Positions 19,667-29,415 of a DNA stretch of 64,000 nucleotides are shown here, piece by piece. Made by a program: the position numbers and the translations under genes. This DNA comes from Caulobacteraceae bacterium (GTDB taxonomy: Bacteria; Pseudomonadota; Alphaproteobacteria; Caulobacterales; Caulobacteraceae): positions 1 to 64,000 of the forward strand of contig CANJLH010000007.1 in assembly GCA_947475415.1 (NCBI GenBank). The letters run 5' to 3'. The notes under the pieces are model-generated. The model saw only the letters and a program-made list of their open reading frames with translations, was not told the origin of the DNA and did no database searches. Numbering within the stretch: the stretch's first letter is position 1; each line of letters begins with the position of its first letter.

Positions 19667-21627
19667 GCCGGACGTGACCTACGTGAGATACGAAGATTAT
19701 TCAGGTCGGCGCCAATCGACTTGAAGGCTTCGGAAAGAGCCTGACCGCTCGTCGGCAGGTACTTGTTCCTCGGGCTGGATGGACAGGTGTTGATGAGGGT
19801 TTCCGCATTCGTGTCGCCGGTGATCTGGAAGCCCACGGTATAGACGATGACACCCGCGTTCTTCATCGCCTGACAGAGCGCCAGGGATTGGCTGAGTGTC
19901 GTGCCGTTTGTGGCGTTGCAGTCCCGGTGGTCCCTGGAGCTTCCAGACCCTGTAAGGGCGTCGCGAGCAATGACGCCGTTGCAGTAGGGCGAGTTCAGAG
20001 CGCCATCGGTCATAAGGACGACGGCTTTGAGCGTGTTGGGCTGCGTGTAAGCCGCGGGCCGGCTCGCCGACGGAAATATGGCTCCAAAATGCGGTGAGAC
20101 CATGTACCAGCCCCAGGCCACGCCGATCTGACCGGCCGTCGAGCCTTGCGCCTGCAATACGCCGATCGCCGACTTGACGGCCGCCTTGTCCGTGGTCAGC
20201 GGGATAATCTGATTGGTCAGGCAGGGATTTGGCGTCGAAGCGCTATAACCCGCATAGGACACCCCGCTCGCCGGCGCCGGGTAGCTGAACCCGACCGGCG
20301 CCCCCACCGTCGCCGCATCAGTGTAGGCCTGCGCCCCCGTCCGCTCGCTCACACAACTGCTGTTGCGGAATAACTTGTAGTAGTTGTTGCCGCCGGCGTC
20401 GTTGTCAGGATCGTCGTCGCCGTCGCCGGGATCATCCGACCGCGCGGTTCGGAACCAGTAGTATTCACAGCCATATTTCGTGCAATAGGCGTCGCCGCCA
20501 TGGCCAGACGCTATCACTGGTCCGGTCGGAACGAAAATGTTGAAGGTGTTCGCCGTGACACCAGAAATCTTGTAGACTGTATCGTCGATGTCAGTCCCCA
20601 AAGCGGCCGGGGTGACGTTGTTTATATAAATGCGGTCACCGTTGGCATATCCATGCGCCGCCGCCGTGACGGTCATGGTGCAGTCCGCCCGTGCGCATTG
20701 CGCCACATTGCCGCCGTGACCGATCTGATACGAGGAATAGGCGCGCCCATCGACGCCTGAAAGCTGGAACGTGTTCGAAGTCGCGCCGGCGACAACGAAC
20801 GGCCTGCCGTTGAGCTCGCTCATGCCCCCTTCCCCGGTAATCAGGACGACATTTCCGTTGCTGAACCCATGGCCAGGCGCTGTCACGACGACAGGATTGG
20901 TCTTGGTGGCGCCGGTGATCGCCCTTTGCGGTCCCGCCTTCCATGAGCCGATGTCGGTGATCGATCGAGTGCCGGTGACCGCGCCGCGCACGCTGTCGGC
21001 ATATGCCCCCGCATTAACGCCCATCGACCAGGGGACGAGCGCGACCTTTGAATAGAACGGTGTCTGCTCCTGGCGCACCACAATGTCGACAAGGTCCTGC
21101 GCAGCCGACCGCAGATCCGCAATTTTCGTCCCGGCCATCGAGCCGGTGACGTCCAAAACCAGCGCGACTTCAAGGTTTTGCGACGCGCGCACGACCTGCG
21201 AGGTCACCACGATCGGGGGATTGGCCCAAAATCCCGGCATCAGAGGCAGCGGCCGGATCGTCGCGCTGGCGTCGACGTTGACGCCGTTGCCTGACAGATG
21301 GAAATCCGATGTCACCAGGCTCGCGCCACGGATCAGCTTCAGGTTAGCTAGCAGCACCCTGTCGCCGATCTGATCGATGACCGCATCGTCCACCGACGAC
21401 GATCGCGCGGCGGCCAGTGCCGCAGCGTCCAGCGCGTCTTGCATATGGTCGCGTTGCTCATTCCAGGTGTAGAGGTCGAAAAGAGCGAACACCAACGGGA
21501 TGATCAGCACCATCGCGATGGCGAATATCACTGCCGTGGCGCCCCCTTCGTGGCGCGCGCCCCTGCACGTGACACCACGTAGTGCGCTTATGATGCGCGT
21601 TGTGAGAGCAGCTCTGTATGTCGTCAT
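19663..21627 (-). CDS. TadG-like pilus/surface protein with vWA domain and two FCCH-like inserts
   Basis: 654 residues. The N-terminus has the TadE/TadG-type segment: a short basic start, [25 protein letters not shown] (one transmembrane helix, about 28-51), then the [12 protein letters not shown] motif. A von Willebrand A domain begins at 152 with MIDAS residues D159-x-T161-x-S163 and resumes at 535 with TD541G. Between these lie two modules at about 238-305 and 316-372 with the pattern (A/G)HG(F/Y)-(S/A)NG-(N/D)-x-(V/I)-x-(L/I), then ...NTF(Q/N), which I recognise from UBA_E1_FCCH-type repeats in phage tail proteins. Tad-like proteins anchor Flp pili or act in surface adhesion. No tad operon is adjacent. 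Confidence 0.75.
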   Translation of the reverse strand: MTTYRAALTTRIISALRGVTCRGARHEGGATAVIFAIAMVLIIPLVFALFDLYTWNEQRDHMQDALDAAALAAARSSSVDDAVIDQIGDRVLLANLKLIRGASLVTSDFHLSGNGVNVDASATIRPLPLMPGFWANPPIVVTSQVVRASQNLEVALVLDVTGSMAGTKIADLRSAAQDLVDIVVRQEQTPFYSKVALVPWSMGVNAGAYADSVRGAVTGTRSITDIGSWKAGPQRAITGATKTNPVVVTAPGHGFSNGNVVLITGEGGMSELNGRPFVVAGATSNTFQLSGVDGRAYSSYQIGHGGNVAQCARADCTMTVTAAAHGYANGDRIYINNVTPAALGTDIDDTVYKISGVTANTFNIFVPTGPVIASGHGGDAYCTKYGCEYYWFRTARSDDPGDGDDDPDNDAGGNNYYKLFRNSSCVSERTGAQAYTDAATVGAPVGFSYPAPASGVSYAGYSASTPNPCLTNQIIPLTTDKAAVKSAIGVLQAQGSTAGQIGVAWGWYMVSPHFGAIFPSASRPAAYTQPNTLKAVVLMTDGALNSPYCNGVIARDALTGSGSSRDHRDCNATNGTTLSQSLALCQAMKNAGVIVYTVGFQITGDTNAETLINTCPSSPRNKYLPTSGQALSEAFKSIGADLNNLRISRRSRPA

Positions 21628-21986
21628 GGCGCCCGAGACACCCCTATCCCGGGCGAAGATTTATCCGATAAAGGCTAAAATTCCCGAACTGGAAACGGTT
21701 AACCACGAACGTTGTTATTTGAACTATTTCAGGGGTTTCGAGACCACGCCCCATCGGTAAGACACAGAAATTCCGGAGCCGCCCCGACCCCCACCCCATC
21801 GGCGCGCCCCGTGGACGCCCCAATTCCCGCTCGCGCGACTACGTCAGTTTCGGTCGCATTCAAGTTGCATGGGATTGATCCCCGGAAATTTGAAACCCGA
21901 GGTCGATTTTCACCCCAAATACCGCATTCAACCCCGAATCCGCCCTCGCCGCACCCCACTCATCCCGCGGAGGCCTGGACCGCGCG
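21628..21986. other. Intergenic region upstream of the TadG-like gene
   Basis: About 360 bp with lower GC than the surrounding genes, between two minus-strand genes. I see no convincing ORF, tRNA or strong terminator. A small GGGAT/ATCCC palindrome lies near 21868-21880. The AT-rich stretch 21655-21730, just upstream of the TadG-like start, probably holds its promoter. Confidence 0.5.
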
Positions 21987-23003
21987 TCACATCGTCAGCA
22001 CGATCTTGCCGAACGCCGCATTGGCTTTCATCGCCGAGAACGCCGCCTGCGCCTCGGTCAGGGGAAACACCTTGTCCACCACCGGCCTCATCCGGTGCAG
22101 ATCAATGAACCGGCACATGTCCTCGTACATGTCTCGCGACCCCACCGACAGGCCCTGCAGGCGCGCCGAATTGCCGATCAGCGCCGTCGGATTGAACCCT
22201 TCGGCCACCCCGCCCAGGGATCCGATAATGGCGATGTGGCCGCCCAGCCGCACCGCGCGCATGCTCATGGCCAGCGTCGAAGGGCCTCCCACTTCCAGCA
22301 CCAGGTCGGCGCCGCGCCCGCCGGTGGCGGCCTTCACGGCCTTTCCCCAATCTGGCGTGGACTGATAGTTGATCGCCGCGTCGGCCCCCAGCGCCTTGGC
22401 CCGCTCCAGCTTGGCGTCGGAGGACGAGGTGATGATCGCCCGCATGCCCGCCGCCTTGGCGAACTGAAGGCCAAAGATCGACACTCCGCCGGTGCCTTGA
22501 AGCACCACCGTGTCGCCCGGCGAGAGATCGGCGTCGACGAACATCGCCCGCCAAGCGGTCAGCGCAGCGCAGGGCAGTGTTGCGACCTCCTCGTCCGAAA
22601 GATGTTCTGGGACCTTGGAGACCCCGTCTTCGCTGTAGACCGCCAGTTCCCGCGCGACGCCTGGAATTGGAAAACCGAGCTGGCCCTTCAACCGCTCCAT
22701 CGTCGGGGGTCCGGCGAACCAGGTCTGATAGAAAAGCGACGAGACCCGGTCACCCACCGCCACCCGGCTGACCCCGTCGCCCACCGCTGCGATAACCCCG
22801 CAACCGTCCGACAGCGGAGTCATGGTCCCGGTGATCGCCCCACCCCGGCTGCCTCCGCCCGACACCATCATCAGATCCCGGTAATTGAGTGAGGCGGCGC
22901 GCATCCGCACCAGCACCTCGCCAGGGCCGGGCGCCGGGTCCGGAACCTCGGCGACCTTCAGATTTTCAATGCCCCAGGGCTCGGCGACTTGCAGCGCGCG
23001 CAT
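21987..23003 (-). CDS. Zinc-type alcohol dehydrogenase / quinone oxidoreductase family protein (MDR)
   Basis: 338 residues from ATG 23003, with GAGGAG upstream. GroES-like N-terminal domain (NYRDLMMVSG; TPLSDGCGVIAAVG) and a Rossmann domain with the NADP motif LQGTGGVSIFGLQFAKAAG. The usual catalytic-zinc Cys is replaced: the sequence has NYRD where zinc enzymes have CxxD, and the four structural-zinc cysteines are absent. It is therefore probably a zinc-independent MDR reductase rather than a true alcohol dehydrogenase. The substrate is unknown. It is divergent from the DUF423 gene. Confidence 0.82.
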   Translation of the reverse strand: MRALQVAEPWGIENLKVAEVPDPAPGPGEVLVRMRAASLNYRDLMMVSGGGSRGGAITGTMTPLSDGCGVIAAVGDGVSRVAVGDRVSSLFYQTWFAGPPTMERLKGQLGFPIPGVARELAVYSEDGVSKVPEHLSDEEVATLPCAALTAWRAMFVDADLSPGDTVVLQGTGGVSIFGLQFAKAAGMRAIITSSSDAKLERAKALGADAAINYQSTPDWGKAVKAATGGRGADLVLEVGGPSTLAMSMRAVRLGGHIAIIGSLGGVAEGFNPTALIGNSARLQGLSVGSRDMYEDMCRFIDLHRMRPVVDKVFPLTEAQAAFSAMKANAAFGKIVLTM

Positions 23004-23108
23004 GACGTTCTCCTCGACGATTTCAGCGATCCATTGTCCACACCCAACGGCTTGCCGCGGGTTTGTCAACGCGTATGGTCAAGCCTACCGCACAAGGGGA
23101 GCGCGCAC

Positions 23109-23489
23109 ATGGCCTGGACGCGAAGAACCTGGATGACCCTGGGCGCGGTGGGCGGCTTCGTATCGGTGGCCGTCGGCGCCTTCGCGGCCCATGGGGTCGC
23201 CGATCCGCGGGCCCAGGAGTTGCTGAGGACCGGCGCCATGTACGGCTTCATGCACACCATGGCCACTTTCGCCTGCGCCACCTTCATGAACATCGGCGGC
23301 CGCCGCGCGCGGTTCGCCCCGGCCCAGTTCCTGTCCGGCGTCGTGCTGTTCTCAGGTTCGCTCTACGCCATGGCGATGGGCGCGCCCCGCTGGCTGGGGG
23401 CGGTCACGCCATTGGGTGGTGTCCTGTTTCTCTGCGGCTGGGCGACGCTGGTCTGGGCAGCCCGCGAGATAGATGGCGATCAGGCCTGA
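23109..23489 (+). CDS. DUF423 family small membrane protein
   Basis: 126 residues with four predicted transmembrane helices. The opening GAVGGFVSVAVGAFAAHGV and the later LFSGSLYAMA and TPLGGVLFLCGW are the DUF423 (YgdD-like) signatures. The function of the family is not established. ATG 23109 follows AGGGGAG. The gene ends convergently with the Bcr/CflA gene, overlapping it by 10 bp. It stands alone on this strand. Confidence 0.85.
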   Translation: MAWTRRTWMTLGAVGGFVSVAVGAFAAHGVADPRAQELLRTGAMYGFMHTMATFACATFMNIGGRRARFAPAQFLSGVVLFSGSLYAMAMGAPRWLGAVTPLGGVLFLCGWATLVWAAREIDGDQA

Positions 23490-24742
23490 GCCCGCCTCGG
23501 CAGGGCCAAGGCGCGCAACGCCATGGCGGAGCAGAGCTGGGCTGCGAACATGATCACAGTCAGCGGTCGCGGCGTGCCGTCGGCGAAGGCGGCGGACAAG
23601 GTCGAGCCCAAGCCCCCCGCCGCGAACCCCGCCGCACCCAGCAGGGCGGAGATCGTTCCCGAGCGGGTGGGGTCGGCGTTGAGCGCCCCGGCCATGGTGT
23701 TGCCCTGCATGAACCCGTAGCTACCCATCATCGCAAACAGCAACGGCATGATGATCCAAAACCCATCCAGGCCGGTCAACGCGCAAAGGGCCATCAGGCC
23801 GGCGAGGATTGACGACGACCAGCTGGCGCGGACAAGCACCTGGTCAGGCGTGATCCGGCGCAGCACATGGCGGTTCACCTGGCTGGCGCCGATCAGGGCC
23901 GCCGCGTTGATTCCGAACACCCAACCGAAATTGGAAGGTGAAACCCCGTAGTGGTCGATGATCAGACCCGGCGCGCCCGCCAGGTAGGTAAAGAAGGTAG
24001 CGCCATTGAATGCGCTGCAGAGGGCGTAACCGAGGATCCTGCGATGCCGCAGCACCTCCAAATAGGCCCGCAGCGGATGCTCTGCCCGCGCCTGGGCCAG
24101 CGTCGCTTCGGAGCGTGACTCCCTCATCCGCCATGTGATGGCCAGCAGCATGACGACGCCAAAGCCGGTGAGCGCCCAGAAGCACGCCCGCCACCCCCAG
24201 GCCGCCAGGATGTAACCGCCCACGATGGGCGCCAGGATCGGCGCCATGCCCATAATCAGCATCATCAGCGACAGCATGCGCGCCGTCTCTGTGGGCCCGA
24301 ATCGATCTCGGACCATGGCCCTGCCCACTACCGCGCCGGCGCACCCCCCCAGAGCTTCGACAAACCTGGCGGCGATCAGCAATTCCAGGGAGCCGGCCAG
24401 CGCGCAGGCCACCGAGGCCGCCACATAGATCACCACGCCCACCAGCACAGCCGGCTTACGTCCGATCCGGTCCGACGCCGGGCCGTAGAACAGCTGGCCT
24501 ACGGCCATGCCCAGCATGAAGCTCGCAACCGTGGTCTGGGGGGCGCCCGCGGCGACGCCGAAACCTTTGGCGATCGCCGGCAAACTCGGCAGGTAGAGGT
24601 CAAGGGACAGGGGCGGAAACGCTGTCAACGCCCCTAGCAGGATCACCGTGCTCCAAGGCGTCCTCGCCAGGATGACATCCGGCGCATTGGCGCCCACCTG
24701 GGCTCGGGGTTCAGAATCAGCAGGGGTCACGCGAAACCGCAT
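23480..24742 (-). CDS. Bcr/CflA family multidrug efflux MFS transporter
   Basis: About 420 residues with 12 transmembrane segments. Recognisable are the opener ALTAFPPLSLDLYLPSLPAIA, motif A GPASDRIGRKPAVL and RFVEALGGCAGAVVGRAMVRDRF, all typical of the DHA1 Bcr/CflA subgroup (bicyclomycin, chloramphenicol, sulfonamide or cysteine export). The start is uncertain: ATG 24742 leaves a 27-residue N-terminus before TM1, while ATGs at 24769/24772 or 24844 give longer forms without better ribosome sites. It is divergent from the proline iminopeptidase gene, with about 80 bp between. Confidence 0.85.
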   Translation of the reverse strand: MRFRVTPADSEPRAQVGANAPDVILARTPWSTVILLGALTAFPPLSLDLYLPSLPAIAKGFGVAAGAPQTTVASFMLGMAVGQLFYGPASDRIGRKPAVLVGVVIYVAASVACALAGSLELLIAARFVEALGGCAGAVVGRAMVRDRFGPTETARMLSLMMLIMGMAPILAPIVGGYILAAWGWRACFWALTGFGVVMLLAITWRMRESRSEATLAQARAEHPLRAYLEVLRHRRILGYALCSAFNGATFFTYLAGAPGLIIDHYGVSPSNFGWVFGINAAALIGASQVNRHVLRRITPDQVLVRASWSSSILAGLMALCALTGLDGFWIIMPLLFAMMGSYGFMQGNTMAGALNADPTRSGTISALLGAAGFAAGGLGSTLSAAFADGTPRPLTVIMFAAQLCSAMALRALALPRRAQA

Positions 24743-24824
24743 AAGACCTGTGCGGCGGTCCGTCTGCATCATTCGTCTGGCCCAGGCTGGCGGCGACAGC
24801 GCTTCCCGAAGTACACTGCTGCGG

Positions 24825-25817
24825 ATGGAACGAACATTTCCCACCTCGACTATTTCCTCTCCCTCAGGCCGGCGGGGGCTTTATCCCGAAAATGAACCGT
24901 TCAATTATGGCTGGCTGCAGACCGGCGGAACTCATGAAGTCTTCTATGAAGAATGTGGTCCGCCCGACGGGAAACCCTGCCTGATCCTGCATGGCGGGCC
25001 TGGCGGCGCGATCAATCCCACCATGCGCCGCTACTACGATCCCCGCCGCTGGCGGATGGTGCTGTTCGATCAGCGCGGCTGCGGGCGCTCGCGGCCCAAC
25101 GCCAGCCTCGAGGACAACACTACCTGGACCCTGATCGAGGATATCGAACGCCTGCGCCGCCATCTTGGGATCGAAACCTGGTCGGTATTTGGCGGATCCT
25201 GGGGGTCGACGCTCGCCCTCGCCTACGCGATCACCCATCCGGAGAGGGTGGAATCTCTGATTCTACGCGGGGTATTCCTTCTGACCCAGAAGGAGTTGCG
25301 CTGGTTTTATCAGGATGGCGCCTCGATGCTGTTTCCTGATGCCTGGGCCCGGTTCTGCGCACCGATTCCACCGGACGAACGCCACGACATGATCGCGGCC
25401 TACCACCGTCGGCTCACGGACCCCGACCGGCGGATCCAGGGAGAAGCGGCTACCGCCTGGAGCCAATGGGAGGGCGACACGATCTCCATTCGTGGTCCCG
25501 AGGCGCGGCCATCGAAATTCAATGAAACCGACTTCGCCATCGCCTTCGCCCGCATCGAGTCTCACTACTTCATCAATGGCGGGTTCTTCCCTGAGGATGG
25601 TTGGCTGCTGAAGAACATCGCCGCATTGCGCCGCACTCCGGGATGGATTGTCCAGGGCCGGTTCGACGTTGTCACGCCTATGGACGCCGCCTGGCGACTA
25701 AAGACCGCCTGGCCTGAAGCGAATTTTGAAGTGATCTGGGACGCCGGCCATGCCTCAACTGAACCTGGCGTGGTCGACGCTCTGGTCCGCGCCACCGACC
25801 AGGCCTTTGACGTTTAG
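24825..25817 (+). CDS. pip: Proline iminopeptidase
   Basis: 330 residues, alpha/beta hydrolase of peptidase family S33. The oxyanion segment HGGPGG is at 56-61, the nucleophile elbow GGSWGS has Ser125, and the acid and base are Asp281 and His309 (DAGHAS). The DQRGCGRS block near residue 82 is diagnostic. It removes N-terminal proline from peptides in the cytoplasm. ATG 24825 gives the usual family length. The TAG stop overlaps the rodA stop by 4 nt on the opposite strand. Confidence 0.94.
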   Translation: MERTFPTSTISSPSGRRGLYPENEPFNYGWLQTGGTHEVFYEECGPPDGKPCLILHGGPGGAINPTMRRYYDPRRWRMVLFDQRGCGRSRPNASLEDNTTWTLIEDIERLRRHLGIETWSVFGGSWGSTLALAYAITHPERVESLILRGVFLLTQKELRWFYQDGASMLFPDAWARFCAPIPPDERHDMIAAYHRRLTDPDRRIQGEAATAWSQWEGDTISIRGPEARPSKFNETDFAIAFARIESHYFINGGFFPEDGWLLKNIAALRRTPGWIVQGRFDVVTPMDAAWRLKTAWPEANFEVIWDAGHASTEPGVVDALVRATDQAFDV

Positions 25818-26968
25818 AGCAGCGCGCCCTTGCCACTGGTGACTTCTGAATAGCGGTTGACCCGCACACAGAGCATCAGGCCAAACCCGATCATCACCGT
25901 CATCATCACCGTGCCGCCATAAGAGAGCAGCGGCATGGGTACCCCCACCACCGGTGCCATGCCCATCACCATCGCGCCATTGATCAGCACATAGAGCGCA
26001 AAAGTCACCGTCACGCCGGCCGCTGCCAACCTTCCAAAATGACTATGTGCAACGTAGGCCGTACGTAGCGCCATGAAGATCACCGCCGCATAAAGCGCAA
26101 GCACGGCGACGCAGCCCAGGAACCCGAACTCTTCGGCCAGGGTGGCGAAAATGAAATCGGTCTGCTTCTCCGGCAGAAAGTTGAGTTGGCTCTGCGAACC
26201 CAGACCATAACCCTTGCCGAACAGGCCACCGGACCCGAGCGCAATCATTGACTGCATGATGTGATAGCCCGACCCTGACGGATCGCTCTCTGGGTTCATG
26301 AATGTCAGGATTCGTTGTCGCTGATAGTCGTGCAGAACGAACATCACCGCCAGCGGAATCGCCACAATGGCTCCCCCGATTCCCGCCGCGATAACCTTCC
26401 AGGATAGGCCGGCCAACACCACGATCGCCACCCCGGTCAGCAGGATGAGCATCGCCGTGCCTAAGTCCGGTTGCTTCGCCACCAGCATCACCGGGACCAG
26501 GATCAATGCCGCCGGTATCGCCAGCCACCAGGAGAAGCGCGCCGCTTCGCTCGAAATTCCATGATAGAATCGCGCCAGGGCCAGCACGATCCCTACCTTC
26601 ATGATCTCCGAGGGTTGCAGCCGTACGACGCCAAGATCAAGCCAGCGCTGCGCGCCCATCGAAATGTCGCCGACTAGGTCTACTGCAACCAGCAGCAACA
26701 GCCCAACCGCGTAAATCGGATAGGCCATGGCGAACCAAACTCTGAGGTCGACCAACGCCAGCACGATCATCACCACGAAAAACAGGCCGAACCGCGCCAG
26801 GTGAGGTGCGGCCCAAGGCGTGAATGACGATCCGGCGATCGAGAACAGCATCAATCCTCCAGCGCCGGCGATCAGGCTGAGGAAGAGACAAAAAACCCAG
26901 TCGATTTCGCCAAGCTTTACGACTGGTCTGTCGCGCTCGCCGGGTCGCGTCAGGGCGGAGACGGTCAT
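25814..26968 (-). CDS. mrdB: Rod shape-determining protein RodA
   Basis: 384 residues, SEDS-family peptidoglycan glycosyltransferase with about ten membrane helices. Visible signatures are AQRWLDLG, KQPDLGTAMLI, IMQSMIALGSGGLFGKGYGLGSQSQLNFLPEKQTDFIF and GVPMPLLSYGGT. RodA polymerises lipid II in the elongasome together with PBP2. Its start overlaps the PBP2 stop by 4 nt (ATGA). It is the last gene of the mreBCD-mrdAB operon. Confidence 0.96.
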   Translation of the reverse strand: MTVSALTRPGERDRPVVKLGEIDWVFCLFLSLIAGAGGLMLFSIAGSSFTPWAAPHLARFGLFFVVMIVLALVDLRVWFAMAYPIYAVGLLLLVAVDLVGDISMGAQRWLDLGVVRLQPSEIMKVGIVLALARFYHGISSEAARFSWWLAIPAALILVPVMLVAKQPDLGTAMLILLTGVAIVVLAGLSWKVIAAGIGGAIVAIPLAVMFVLHDYQRQRILTFMNPESDPSGSGYHIMQSMIALGSGGLFGKGYGLGSQSQLNFLPEKQTDFIFATLAEEFGFLGCVAVLALYAAVIFMALRTAYVAHSHFGRLAAAGVTVTFALYVLINGAMVMGMAPVVGVPMPLLSYGGTVMMTVMIGFGLMLCVRVNRYSEVTSGKGALL

Positions 26969-28905
26969 GTCGGCTTTCCCGCGTTCACTGCAACGCCTGG
27001 ACTAGACGTGGCCGGCGCCCCAGATTCATTCGGCGGCGGCGGTTGTTCAATTCGAGCGCGAACTTCTGGGTCTTTCAGCAACGCCAATCGCATAAGTTCA
27101 CGCGCTCGAGGCGCGGCCGCAGAGGCGCCAAACCCTCCATGCTCCACCAGAACTGCGCAGGCGTATCGGGGGGCATCATAGGGTGCGAAAGCCACAAACC
27201 ACGCATGATCGCGCAATCGCCATTCTCCTCGCGCGCCGTGCGCCCCGCGACCGCCGCCGCCGTAGGTATACGATTGCGCCGTCCCCGTCTTTCCCGCCAT
27301 CTTGATTTCACCAAGTCCGAGGTCACCTACCCTGGCCGCAGTGCCGGTCGTAGTAACCTCCGCCATGGCGGCGCGCACATAGGCAAGATGGTCTGGGTCA
27401 ACCGTCAGATCTTCAAATGCATTGCCACGCGGCTGCTCCACCCCGCCGATCGAACGGATGAGCCGAGGATGAAGGGCCTTTCTGCCGTTGGCGATGCGCG
27501 AAACCATCACGCACAGTTGGAGGGGATTGAGGTGTGTGTAGCCTTGACCGATTCCCATGCTTGGCGTCTCGCCCGGGTGCCAGACGGGATCCCTCTTGAA
27601 CGCGCGGCGCTTGTAGGCAGTGTCAGGCACAAGCCCCGCCTTCTGGCCAGGAATGCCAATGTCGAAGATTTGACCTAGTCCAAACTTGCGCGCCATGGCC
27701 GCGATCTTGTCAGGACCGAGGGCCAGTGCGGTCTGATAGAAGAACACATCGCATGATGTGGAAATGGCGCTGTGCATGTCCTGCGTGCCGTGCACGGCGT
27801 CGCATTTCCATACCCTCCCGAAAGTCCAGGATCCGCCGCAGTGATACGTCTTCTTCGGGTCGACGCCGTTCTCGAGCGCGGCGAGTGCGACCATGGTCTT
27901 GAAGGTTGACCCGGGGGGATAAGTGGCGGTCAGGGCCTTGTTGAAAAGAGGTTTGCGCTCATACTCGGCCAGCCCTCGGTACTCGACGCCAGTCAGTCCC
28001 CGGACGAACCGGTTGGCATCGAAGCTCGGTCCGGAGAACATGCAGAGAATGTCTCCGGAACGGCAGTCCATCATCACCGCCGCGCCGCTCTCCTCCCCGA
28101 ATACCTCCATCGCCCGCAACTGGATGTCGGCGTCCAAAGTAAGTTGGATCGTCTTGCCGGGCGTTGGCTGGATGTCACCCAGCGGGTCCTGACGCACCTC
28201 GTGGCCCCGCGCATCGACCTCTACCTTCTTGGCGCCGGGCTTGCCCCGAAGGTCAATATCAAAGGCCTTCTCCACCCCTTGCCGACCGATCCGGAAGCCC
28301 GGATGCAGCAGGATCGCATCCGCGTTAGGGCCGGTGGGCTGGATATCCTGCGCATTCACCCGAGCGACATATCCGATGACATGGGCGAATGCACCGCCAT
28401 GGGGATAGACCCGAACCTCGCTCATGTCGGCGGATACACCAGCCAATTCTGGCTCTCGGATGTTGATCGCTGAAAACTGATCCCAGGTCATGTCCTCCGC
28501 GACCATCACCGGCACCCGGCGCGGGGTGTTTTTCAGTTCTGTCAGCAGTTTGGTTTGCCGAGCGTCATCCATGGGCACGAACTGACTGAGCACCTTGAGT
28601 GTCGCGTTGGTGTCCAGGTCCTTGTCGTGCATGACCAGCAGGCGGAAGTTCGGCCGATTGGACGCCAGCACCACACCGTTGCGGTCGATCACCAGCCCTC
28701 TGGGGGGCGGAATCAGCTTGAAATTATACTGGTTCGATGCCGAGAGGGTCTCGTACTTGGCCGTATCCATGAGTTGCAACTTCGCCAAGCGGCCGCCGAG
28801 CGCCAACATGCCCAGCCCAGCGAAAGCCTGCAGAATGATTGCGCGCCTATGAAATACACCTTGTTTTTCATTGACTTCTTGGAAAAATATGGCCGGCTGC
28901 GACAT
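26965..28905 (-). CDS. mrdA: Penicillin-binding protein 2
   Basis: 646 residues. One N-terminal membrane helix (about 22-42), a PBP dimerisation/pedestal domain (PPRGLVIDRNGVVLASN), then the transpeptidase with STFK as the SxxK motif, STSCD in the SxN position (PBP2-type SxD) and KTGTAQ. The tail after residue 610 is proline-rich. It cross-links peptidoglycan during lateral elongation and partners RodA. It overlaps mrdB by 4 nt and is 9 bp after mreD. Confidence 0.96.
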   Translation of the reverse strand: MSQPAIFFQEVNEKQGVFHRRAIILQAFAGLGMLALGGRLAKLQLMDTAKYETLSASNQYNFKLIPPPRGLVIDRNGVVLASNRPNFRLLVMHDKDLDTNATLKVLSQFVPMDDARQTKLLTELKNTPRRVPVMVAEDMTWDQFSAINIREPELAGVSADMSEVRVYPHGGAFAHVIGYVARVNAQDIQPTGPNADAILLHPGFRIGRQGVEKAFDIDLRGKPGAKKVEVDARGHEVRQDPLGDIQPTPGKTIQLTLDADIQLRAMEVFGEESGAAVMMDCRSGDILCMFSGPSFDANRFVRGLTGVEYRGLAEYERKPLFNKALTATYPPGSTFKTMVALAALENGVDPKKTYHCGGSWTFGRVWKCDAVHGTQDMHSAISTSCDVFFYQTALALGPDKIAAMARKFGLGQIFDIGIPGQKAGLVPDTAYKRRAFKRDPVWHPGETPSMGIGQGYTHLNPLQLCVMVSRIANGRKALHPRLIRSIGGVEQPRGNAFEDLTVDPDHLAYVRAAMAEVTTTGTAARVGDLGLGEIKMAGKTGTAQSYTYGGGGRGAHGARGEWRLRDHAWFVAFAPYDAPRYACAVLVEHGGFGASAAAPRARELMRLALLKDPEVRARIEQPPPPNESGAPATSSPGVAVNAGKPT

Positions 28906-28914
28906 GCCCTGCTC

Positions 28915-29415
28915 CTATCTGAAGCGGACGTCAGCGTCTTCGAAACGTTCGATAAGACGCAATGAAAATGGGAACAGCAGGATCGTGACGCCATATTGCC
29001 AGGCAAGTGCAATTGGATTTGGAACCGCGCCCGCTTTGACAATCATCACCATGGTTCCCGCCCCGAACGCCAAGGCGGAAACGGCCAGGTACCAGATGAA
29101 CATGGCTTGAGCGCTCTGGCCCACCATCATGGGCCGCGCCGCCCAGACGGCAGCATAGGCAACCAGCAACGACAATGCCCACAGGCCTTGCGGGCCGCCC
29201 CAGAAAATATCCAGAAAATAGCCCAGCAGCAGGACAGCGGCCGGCGCGATGATGGAGGGACGGATCATCGCCCATGCAAACACCGGCCAAAGCGCGAAAA
29301 CCGGTTCCGGCGCATGAAGGCCAAATACCCGTAGGGGTATGGCGAAGATCAACGTCCAGAAGACACAGAGCAGGAAAGGCACGCCGATCCACTCCCAGGG
29401 CGCCAGCGTGGTCAA
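28915..29415 (-). CDS. mreD: Rod shape-determining protein MreD
   Basis: 166 residues, five or so transmembrane helices, weakly conserved as usual for MreD. AWAMIRPSIIAPAAVLLLGYFLDIFWGGPQGLWAL fits the family's glycine-rich central region. Its position between mreC (4-nt overlap) and mrdA makes the assignment safe. It forms an inner-membrane complex with MreC that links MreB to the periplasmic synthases. Confidence 0.9.
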   Translation of the reverse strand: MTTLAPWEWIGVPFLLCVFWTLIFAIPLRVFGLHAPEPVFALWPVFAWAMIRPSIIAPAAVLLLGYFLDIFWGGPQGLWALSLLVAYAAVWAARPMMVGQSAQAMFIWYLAVSALAFGAGTMVMIVKAGAVPNPIALAWQYGVTILLFPFSLRLIERFEDADVRFR

